Of a stretch of 18,283 nucleotides of DNA, positions 14,044 through 18,283 are shown piece after piece (positions within the stretch are counted from its first letter, which is position 1; every line of letters begins with the position of its first letter). The notes under the pieces were generated by a model. That model made no database searches. It had not been told where the DNA came from and saw only the letters and a list, made by a program, of their open reading frames with translations. A program made the position numbers and the translations under genes. This DNA comes from JADZGC01 sp964391595 (lineage in GTDB: Bacteria > Patescibacteriota > Saccharimonadia > CAILAD01 > GCA-016700035): positions 1-18,283 of the forward strand of contig CAYMMM010000014.1 in the NCBI GenBank assembly GCA_964391595.1, given 5' to 3'.

Positions 14044-14805
14044 ATGACTACTATCACACCTACAAAACTTCGCAAGTTCAATCTCATCATGGCCGCACTC
14101 CACTTTGTCCAAGGTGTAGCGGTGCTCATCTTGAGCAAAGAGTTTTTATTGCCGATCTCAGGAGTCTACCTGGCCTTCAACCCCTATAGCCAAAGCCTCA
14201 TGCCGACCACTAGTGTCCTGTTTGATCTCTCGCTTCCGCACCTCATCGCGGCGTTTCTATTCTTGTCTTCCTTCGCTCATCTCATCATAGGGACTGTTTA
14301 TAATCGTCGCTACCAGGCAGGTCTTAAGAAGGGCATCAATCGAGCCCGCTGGATAGAATACGCTATCTCAGCAAGTGTCATGATGGTATCAATCAGCTTG
14401 CTCGTGGGTATTTATGACAGTATGACACTGACGCTTATCTTTGGGGCTACGGCTGTAATGAACCTCTGTGGCCTGGTTATGGAGATTCATAATCAGGGCA
14501 CGAAAAAAGCACATTGGGTGAGCTATTGGGTTGGCTGTCTAGCGGGTTTACTGCCTTGGATCGCGGTCGCGTACACGCTCTGGCTTGGGGCTGCGAAGGG
14601 GAGTGAAGCACCGACATTTGTATACTGGATATTCGTCAGTATCTTCGTCTTCTTCAATTGCTTCGCTATAAACATGATTCTCCAGTACAAAAAAATTGGT
14701 CCTTGGAAGAACTATCTTTTTGGTGAGCGAGCTTACATAATCTTGAGCTTGGTCGCAAAATCAGCCCTGGCTTGGCAAGTCTTTGCTGGCACGCTCCGAC
14801 CGTAA
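14044..14805 (+). CDS. Heliorhodopsin (retinal-binding seven-helix protein)
   Basis: Seven-span retinal protein (253 aa) of the heliorhodopsin family, which has inverted topology compared with type-1 rhodopsins and a slow photocycle suggesting a sensory or enzyme-modulating role. Helix 7 carries the Schiff-base lysine K239 in YIILSLVAKSALAWQVFAGT. Helix 3 carries the counterion-position E105 in RARWIEYAISASV. H20 and H79, in helices 1 and 2, match the histidines of the retinal pocket region. No DTD-type proton-pump motif is present. The DUF1295 gene lies just upstream and a 77-aa membrane protein downstream. No carotenoid cleavage or retinal synthesis gene is in the window, so retinal may come from outside. 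The identification is firm; the physiological role is not known. Confidence 0.93.
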   Translation: MTTITPTKLRKFNLIMAALHFVQGVAVLILSKEFLLPISGVYLAFNPYSQSLMPTTSVLFDLSLPHLIAAFLFLSSFAHLIIGTVYNRRYQAGLKKGINRARWIEYAISASVMMVSISLLVGIYDSMTLTLIFGATAVMNLCGLVMEIHNQGTKKAHWVSYWVGCLAGLLPWIAVAYTLWLGAAKGSEAPTFVYWIFVSIFVFFNCFAINMILQYKKIGPWKNYLFGERAYIILSLVAKSALAWQVFAGTLRP

Positions 14806-14941
14806 CTACTTACATTAGGGTTGCGGAGAAGAGTGCATGTCATGGTGGTGTTTGGGAATGTAATCACTGAAGAGTTTGTCAGCCATGCGCGAAAAGCGTA
14901 TGGTATGAGCATAAGAATTATCACTAATCAGGAATTACCTT

Positions 14942-15175
14942 ATGGCTAAGACTAAACAATCATCAAGCAATCTAGAGCAGCTTCGCTCAGTCGCACAGTA
15001 TTTCACGATGGCTGCCGCCGTCCTCTATGGTATCGTGTGGGCAATCAACGAAGTAATGGGTACCCCATCCGCAAGTGAGACGGGCATTGCGAATGTCCTC
15101 TTGGTCGCAACCATGGTGGGCGGTATCACAATGGGCGTATTGTACTCGGTACACCTGGCGAAGAATAAGAAATAG
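14942..15175 (+). CDS. 77-aa two-span membrane protein, unknown function
   Basis: ATG 14942 has SD CAGGA (14929–14933) 8 nt upstream. The protein has a polar N-terminus (MAKTKQSSSNLEQLRSVAQY), two hydrophobic segments at about 21–38 (FTMAAAVLYGIVWAINEV) and 49–71 (IANVLLVATMVGGITMGVLY), and a basic end (HLAKNKK). It lies downstream of heliorhodopsin across 136 nt in which no other gene is supported. No family is recognised. Confidence 0.7.
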   Translation: MAKTKQSSSNLEQLRSVAQYFTMAAAVLYGIVWAINEVMGTPSASETGIANVLLVATMVGGITMGVLYSVHLAKNKK

Positions 15176-15202
15176 CTCACATAACAGCCAAGCCGACTCG
15201 TG

Positions 15203-15208
15203 TAGACT
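15203..15208 (+). promoter_or_regulatory. -10 element of a probably leaderless DUF1697 transcript
   Basis: TAGACT, 6 nt before ATG 15215, with no SD. The -35 is not convincing. Confidence 0.45.
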
Positions 15209-15214
15209 GTAGGT

Positions 15215-15748
15215 ATGCAGAAATACGTAGCCTTGTTACGAGGCATAAATGTAGGGGGTAAGGCTCGGGTCGAAATGTCTCGCCTGAAGGCAGTTTTTGA
15301 GGATGTCGGGTGCGCGGATGTTTTGACGTACATCAACTCTGGTAATGTTGTATTTTCGGATCCGCGTAAGCCGAAGGTACTCGTGAATGTACTCGAAGCT
15401 GCAATCGAGAAGGCATTTGGCTTCGGGGTGCCAATAGTACTCCGCACAGATTCCCAGATAGCAGAAATATGTAACGCAATCCCCACAGACTGGACGAATG
15501 ATGACGAGCAAAAGACAGACGTGTTGTTTTTATGGAATGAGATTGATAATCCCGGGATTTTGAAACAGATTGCCATCGACCCTGAGCTCGAGAGGGTACT
15601 CTTTGTAGCTGGAGCTCTCGTCTGGAATGTGGCGCGCGAAAATGTAACGCGAGGGAATGGTATGAAGCTGGTGAAATCCGACTTCTATCAGCTCATGACG
15701 GTAAGGAATATCAACACCGTCCGTAAGCTCAATGAGTTGTTAAGGTAA
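15215..15748 (+). CDS. DUF1697 family protein
   Basis: Cytoplasmic protein of the DUF1697 family (177 aa, normal length), widespread in bacteria with no established biochemical function. The diagnostic N-terminus KYVALLRGINVGGKARVEM is followed by LKAVFEDVGCADVLTYINSG and NVVFSD. Later come the VPIVLRTDSQIAEIC stretch and the conserved end region ARENVTRGNGMKLV…RNINTVRKLNELL. The start at ATG 15215 matches the family and a -10 element sits 6 nt upstream. A hairpin shared with the convergent minus-strand gene follows. Confidence 0.92.
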   Translation: MQKYVALLRGINVGGKARVEMSRLKAVFEDVGCADVLTYINSGNVVFSDPRKPKVLVNVLEAAIEKAFGFGVPIVLRTDSQIAEICNAIPTDWTNDDEQKTDVLFLWNEIDNPGILKQIAIDPELERVLFVAGALVWNVARENVTRGNGMKLVKSDFYQLMTVRNINTVRKLNELLR

Positions 15749-15778
15749 AAGAATGAGCCCCCATCCGAAGATGGGGGC
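15744..15778 (-). terminator. UUCG-capped terminator of the 138-aa gene
   Basis: Perfect 9-bp stem GCCCCCATC (15757–15765) with GATGGGGGC (15770–15778). On the minus strand the loop reads TTCG closed by C–G, an extra-stable tetraloop, and the stem is followed by TCATTCTTTTACC. It starts 7 nt after the minus-strand stop. On the plus strand there is no T-run, but the hairpin may still help end DUF1697 transcripts. Confidence 0.75.
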
Positions 15779-15785
15779 AAGAGTG

Positions 15786-16202
15786 CTAGTACATGTCCCA
15801 CATGCGGCGAGCCTCGTGGCCGGAGCGGTAGGGCTCCGGCTCGATGTCGGTCTCACCGTAGGTGTTGTACTCGCGCTTGGCGTTGTGGAGCGCGATGCGC
15901 GCCTTCTGCCGAGCCGGCTTGGTGAAGGTGTTCCGCACGAACTCCCTAGGTGGGTGGTTCTGCGCGAACTTCCTGTGCTGGTACCACAGCGGCTCGGGTC
16001 GGCAGGGAATGCGCCAGTGCAAGCTCAGTCGCAGTCTTCCAGCACCGAAGACGTCCAGCGACTCGGTGTCGAAGCGCCGCCGCACGTCCTGCAGCGTCTC
16101 GATCCGGCATTCGCCGTTGCTGTGGTCGTGGTCGATGGTCGTTCGCAAAGCGCCGTTGTGGCGTGCGATTTCCCAGGGGGTGTGCGCGATGGTGCGCGAC
16201 AT
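15786..16202 (-). CDS. Basic 138-aa protein, unknown function
   Basis: Very rich in Arg and His, with no membrane segment. It begins MSRTIAHTPWEIARHNGALR, then has HDHSNGECRIETL. The C-terminal half is highly charged, with HPPREFVRNTFTKPARQKAR and ALHNAKREYNTYG. The overall style recalls short basic hypothetical proteins of actinobacteria and their phages, but no named family is recognised, so this is only an impression. Nucleic-acid binding is possible. Expression signals are strong: a near-consensus promoter, a 100-nt leader, an SD (GAGGAGG) 5 nt from ATG 16202, and a terminator. G+C is higher than in neighbouring genes. The plus-strand ORFs over it are shadows. Confidence 0.75.
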   Translation of the reverse strand: MSRTIAHTPWEIARHNGALRTTIDHDHSNGECRIETLQDVRRRFDTESLDVFGAGRLRLSLHWRIPCRPEPLWYQHRKFAQNHPPREFVRNTFTKPARQKARIALHNAKREYNTYGETDIEPEPYRSGHEARRMWDMY

Positions 16203-16205
16203 GGA

Positions 16206-16259
16206 TCCTCCTCGCAGGAGGACGGTACTTCCGTCCTTACCTACTTAGGTAGGAGGACG
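16206..16259 (-). promoter_or_regulatory. 5' leader with alternative SD-sequestering hairpins
   Basis: On the mRNA (minus) strand the repeat CGTCCTCCT occurs twice (16251–16259 and 16216–16224), and each copy is complementary to the SD AGGAGGA (16206–16212). The near copy makes a 7-bp hairpin with a 3-nt loop that buries the SD. Two further hairpins sit between the copies: CCTAC/GTAGG (16240–16253) and GGACGG/CCGTCC (16220–16225 with 16231–16236). Pairing is seen directly; regulation is inferred. Confidence 0.5.
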
Positions 16260-16308
16260 TCCAGTGCGTCTGCATGATAGGTCCTTTCGAGAAGCGAACA
16301 ATGCATAT

Positions 16309-16337
16309 GTTATATCAAGTCGTAAGTATTTTGTCAA
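16309..16337 (-). promoter_or_regulatory. Strong promoter of the 138-aa gene
   Basis: On the minus strand a perfect TTGACA (16332–16337), 17-nt spacer, TATAAC (16309–16314). It predicts a leader of about 100 nt. Confidence 0.8.
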
Positions 16338-16362
16338 TAATATGTAACATCAGTGATTGCAT

Positions 16363-16391
16363 TTGAGCTTGATAGCCATAAGCGATATGCT
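16363..16391 (+). promoter_or_regulatory. Promoter of the HEPN-like gene
   Basis: TTGAGC (16363–16368), 17-nt spacer, TATGCT (16386–16391), 7 nt to ATG 16399. The AGGAG in between is only 2 nt from the ATG, too close for a normal SD, so a leaderless start is favoured. Confidence 0.5.
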
Positions 16392-16398
16392 AGGAGAC

Positions 16399-16803
16399 AT
16401 GAAGAACCAGCCACATCTTCAGTTGCTCGAGTCTGCGGTTAAGCAGTACTCTGATGGAGATTATCGCGAAGCGGTGGTGCTGGCACACATAGCCATAGAA
16501 GTAATCGCTGATCAGGCGCTTGTCTCGTGGATCAACCGCGCACAGCCTATGTCGCTGCGGCAGTGGCTCGTTCGTCAGATAGAGAATAATCACAATCTGG
16601 GCACCACTAAAGCCAGCAAGCTCTATGAAGCTTTGTCACAGGATATGATCACCGAGCAGGTTTTCTGGCGAGATTTTGTGACAGCTAATCAATTGCGCAA
16701 CGACGTCATGCATGAGGGTATTGATGTGAGCCAAAAACAAGCACTAGCAGCTTTGCAAAATGCGAAGCAAGTGATCCAGCACTTGCTCGCGCACTTACCT
16801 GAG
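16399..16803 (+). CDS. HEPN-like domain protein, 3' end lost in assembly gap
   Basis: The first 135 residues are visible and the frame runs into a run of N. An all-helical protein: QLLESAVKQYSDGDYREAVV, then LAHIAIEVIADQALVSWI, ending in LRNDVMHEGIDVSQKQALAAL. R100 and H105 form an Rx4H motif preceded by a helix, as in HEPN domains, many of which are metal-independent RNases in toxin–antitoxin and defence systems. The N-terminal DYREAVVLAHIAIE helix also suits that fold. ATG 16399 is preferred over the upstream TTG 16357 because the -10 lies between them. The family call is inferred from pattern only, and no partner gene is visible because of the gap. Confidence 0.55.
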
Positions 16804-16903
16804 NNNNNNNNNNNNNNNNNNNNNNNNNNNNNNNNNNNNNNNNNNNNNNNNNNNNNNNNNNNNNNNNNNNNNNNNNNNNNNNNNNNNNNNNNNNNNNNNN
16901 NNN
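16804..16903. other. Assembly gap (100 N)
   Basis: Exactly 100 N, the conventional placeholder for a gap of unknown length between contigs. Reading frames that cross it are not real evidence, and the adjacency of left and right flanks is unproven. Confidence 0.98.
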
Positions 16904-16910
16904 AGTTACT

Positions 16911-16949
16911 AAAAAGTATGAGGGCCGCGGGAACAAGTCCCGCGGCCCT
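16911..16949 (-). terminator. Strong terminator ending the minus-strand RNA
   Basis: Perfect 12-bp stem AGGGCCGCGGGA (16921–16932) with TCCCGCGGCCCT (16938–16949), loop ACAAG. On the minus strand it is followed by CATACTTTTT. On the plus strand no T-run follows. Confidence 0.85.
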
Positions 16950-17577
16950 TGCGATAGTCCGAAGACTACGCGACGAATATGAGCACGGATTAGCCTGAGA
17001 TGCCTCAGCCCGTGCCGACACCCTTCGGTGCCCCCTTCGGCAGATTCGTCCCCAACTCTGTGCGTCGCATTGCGTAACGACGAGATGGCCTGCTCCTCAT
17101 GTGCTACCTCTTGGTGGCAAATAAGGTATTGCAGCGGCTCAAACGGCTTTTTGTACAGTCAGGTCCGACTGGAGCTATCATCCAAATAGGCAGGCGCTCA
17201 TTCCTGGGTCCTTGGATTTTTCGATTTGAGAGCAGCGGACTCCAAGCTCTCTTACCAGAGTCACCGGACAGTGAATCAGGGATTCCCATCTATAGATCAC
17301 GCGAGGAGCGCGAACGGTGACGTCTGGCTCGGTAAGTTTTCGTTACCTATCTGACCGCCGAAGCGGCAACTCCGAGTACACGATTATCTGGACGTCGATT
17401 CCAGCTTGGTACCGTGTTCTCATGAAGGCCCGAAGGCCTCCAGGTGTGCAGGTACGAAGGGCCCCAAATCTCATGGACCCATTCACTGCGCACCGAGTCG
17501 CCTGATCAGTTGCTCGCCACCACACGTTTCTCAAGAAGAGAGGCGTGGGTGACCAGTAGATCAGCCCGGTGAGCATG
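16921..17577 (-). ncRNA. Candidate large structured noncoding RNA (about 650 nt), unknown family
   Basis: Between a near-consensus promoter (17584–17612) and a 12-bp terminator lies about 650 nt with no reading frame that looks like protein. Many local inverted repeats are visible. UUCG-capped hairpins (minus strand) are at 17426–17439 (AGGCC/GGCCT), 17355–17366 (CCGC/GCGG) and 16951–16971 (GCG-bulge-TAGTC). A nested arm near the 5' end has CTGATC/GATCAG (17502–17507 with 17559–17564), an 8-bp bulged stem (17518–17526 with 17544–17551) and an apical TCTC/GAGA. GTACC/GGTAC (17409–17413 with 17451–17455) encloses one UUCG hairpin. Others are GAGAGC/GCTCTC (17228–17251), CGCG/CGCG (17300–17312) and GCACGG/CCGTGC around CTGAG/CTCAG (16983–17015). 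I do not find the conserved cores of RNase P RNA, tmRNA, SRP RNA or 6S RNA. Confidence 0.5.
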
Positions 17578-17583
17578 CTTGTA

Positions 17584-17612
17584 ATAATAGCATATATAGA
17601 CGAAGATGTCAA
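17584..17612 (-). promoter_or_regulatory. Near-consensus extended promoter of the candidate ncRNA
   Basis: On the minus strand a perfect TTGACA (17607–17612), 17-nt spacer, TATTAT (17584–17589) with an extended TGC just upstream. This is one of the best promoters in the window. Confidence 0.8.
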
Positions 17613-17647
17613 TATATTTTGTGATAGATATGTACTGCTCGTAGCAA

Positions 17648-17682
17648 TAAAAATTGGCAGACTCCGTGAGAAGTCTGCCAAT
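17648..17682 (-). terminator. Intrinsic terminator of the MaoC-like gene
   Basis: Perfect 11-bp stem ATTGGCAGACT (17653–17663) with AGTCTGCCAAT (17672–17682) and an 8-nt loop. On the minus strand the stem runs into TTTTATT. It lies 15 nt after the stop codon. Confidence 0.9.
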
Positions 17683-17697
17683 CTGAGTAGCGAGTAC

Positions 17698-18171
17698 TCA
17701 GAAGACGATCAAGTAGATCACGTCGGCGACACAGACTGGCTTCGCGCTGCCTTCGACGGTAAAGGTGAGCTCGAAGAGACACTGCAACCCCTTACGTGTG
17801 TCATCGATGTTCTTCAGCTCGACTGTCATGCTGACCATCGAGTCGACAGGGACAGTTGAGGGGAAGCGAACCTTGTCACACCCGTAGTTCATCGCCATGC
17901 TCGCGCCGCTCAGATCGATCAGTTCCTCGAGCAGGCCCGGTGCGAGTGAGAGGGTCAGGTAGCCGTGAGCGATGGTGGTGCCGAAGGGGCCGTCCTTTGC
18001 GCGCTCGGGGTCGGTGTGGATCCACTGATGATCGCCGGTGGCCGCAGCGAACTGGTCGATGCGCTCCTGGCTGATCTGGATCGGTGCGCACGGACCGACC
18101 ACGGTGTGAAGGAGGTTGTAGAGGTCGTCCTTGCTTGAGATGACCAGTGCGGTAGTTGCTTCGGGTGTCAT
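17698..18171 (-). CDS. MaoC/NodN-like (R)-hydratase-fold protein
   Basis: Single hot-dog-fold protein of the MaoC-like dehydratase family (157 aa, usual length), whose members hydrate enoyl-CoA or enoyl-ACP substrates. The hydratase motif is intact: ISQERIDQFAAATGDHQWIH (33–52) with D47 and H52 at the catalytic positions, TD at 53–54, and FGTTIAHGYLTLSLAPGL (63–80). The start is ATG 18171, which has SD AGAAGGA 5 nt upstream; the open frame to 18228 lacks an SD. It has its own promoter and terminator. Fatty-acid pathways are reduced or absent in most CPR bacteria, so the substrate is unclear. High G+C and the closest style to actinobacterial NodN-like proteins suggest possible transfer from a host, which is inference. 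Confidence 0.9.
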   Translation of the reverse strand: MTPEATTALVISSKDDLYNLLHTVVGPCAPIQISQERIDQFAAATGDHQWIHTDPERAKDGPFGTTIAHGYLTLSLAPGLLEELIDLSGASMAMNYGCDKVRFPSTVPVDSMVSMTVELKNIDDTRKGLQCLFELTFTVEGSAKPVCVADVIYLIVF

Positions 18172-18207
18172 GTCTGTCCTTCTGTTCGGGGTACAAATAA
18201 CTGAATG

Positions 18208-18236
18208 AATATACAAGAAAATGCGCAAATTCGCAA
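18208..18236 (-). promoter_or_regulatory. Promoter of the MaoC-like gene
   Basis: On the minus strand TTGCGA (18231–18236), 17-nt spacer, TATATT (18208–18213). The leader would be about 30 nt and ends in a good SD. Confidence 0.6.
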
Positions 18237-18283
18237 GTATACCTATTGGTCGGGCACTTCTTTTGCTTGAAGATATTGTTATA

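Noticed and set aside
15753..16277. 174-aa plus-strand frame opposite the 138-aa gene
   Set aside because: It starts inside a terminator hairpin and has no SD, while the minus strand has promoter, SD, start and terminator in order.
16357..16998. 213-aa frame running through the N gap
   Set aside because: Translation across 100 placeholder N is meaningless, and the part after the gap is the terminator hairpin of the minus-strand RNA.
16921..17577. Identification of the candidate RNA as RNase P RNA or tmRNA
   Set aside because: The GAGGAAAGUC-type core of RNase P and the 3' TTCGA…CCA end and tag frame of tmRNA are not found on either strand by eye.
17343..17681. 112-aa minus-strand frame inside the candidate RNA
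   Set aside because: It begins upstream of the predicted transcript start, has no SD, and its composition (many Arg, Thr, Trp) shows no domain. The shorter frame from ATG at 17576 is the least unlikely coding option but still unconvincing.
1..18283. CRISPR arrays, insertion sequences, integrases or attachment sites
   Set aside because: No spaced direct repeats, transposase motifs or long terminal inverted repeats were seen.

Overview
The window looks like a piece of a Patescibacteria/CPR genome, most probably Candidatus Saccharibacteria (TM7). The clues are very compact gene packing, small single-copy housekeeping genes, an rpsP–khpA–trmD block without rimM or rplS, a short SMC protein, many tiny membrane proteins and a heliorhodopsin next to a DUF1295 gene. 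The lineage is an inference from content, since no rRNA is present. UGA is used as a stop (ruvX and trmD), so the recoded-UGA CPR lineages are unlikely. A run of exactly 100 N at 16804–16903 is a scaffold gap, so the order across it is an assembly claim.

Layout: 1–1493, ruvX and mltG overlap by ATGA. 1521–3983 (minus) is an SMC-family ATPase with both ATPase halves but no recognisable hinge. 4079–6221 is the translation block: rpsP with a structured leader and a terminator, khpA with a leader hairpin touching its Shine-Dalgarno (SD) site, a previously unlisted 53-aa membrane protein on the minus strand, and trmD. 6262–6501 is a self-contained unit with a strong promoter, perfect SD, 36-aa peptide and terminator. 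It is followed by a leader with competing hairpins and a half-size ABC exporter (6727–8493). 8579–11082 holds queA and two convergent minus-strand membrane proteins that both carry zinc ribbons, one of them a PrsW-type protease. 11202–12320 is a lone PurM-like protein.

12462–15748 carries small membrane proteins, tRNA-Gln(CUG) with encoded CCA, a DUF1295 membrane protein, heliorhodopsin, a 77-aa membrane protein and a DUF1697 protein. Then come a basic 138-aa protein of unknown function (minus) with a leader that can hide its SD, and a HEPN-like gene that runs into the gap.

Beyond the gap, about 660 nt on the minus strand (16911–17577) have a near-consensus promoter, a strong terminator, several UUCG-capped hairpins and no convincing reading frame. 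This is the best candidate for an undescribed element: a large structured noncoding RNA. The window ends with a MaoC-like hydratase (17698–18171, minus) that has its own promoter and terminator.

Two expression styles are visible. queA, the DUF1295 gene, heliorhodopsin, the DUF1697 gene and probably the HEPN gene have a -10 hexamer 6–7 nt before the ATG, as expected for leaderless mRNAs. The ABC, PurM-like, 138-aa and MaoC genes are visibly richer in G+C and have ordinary SD sites.
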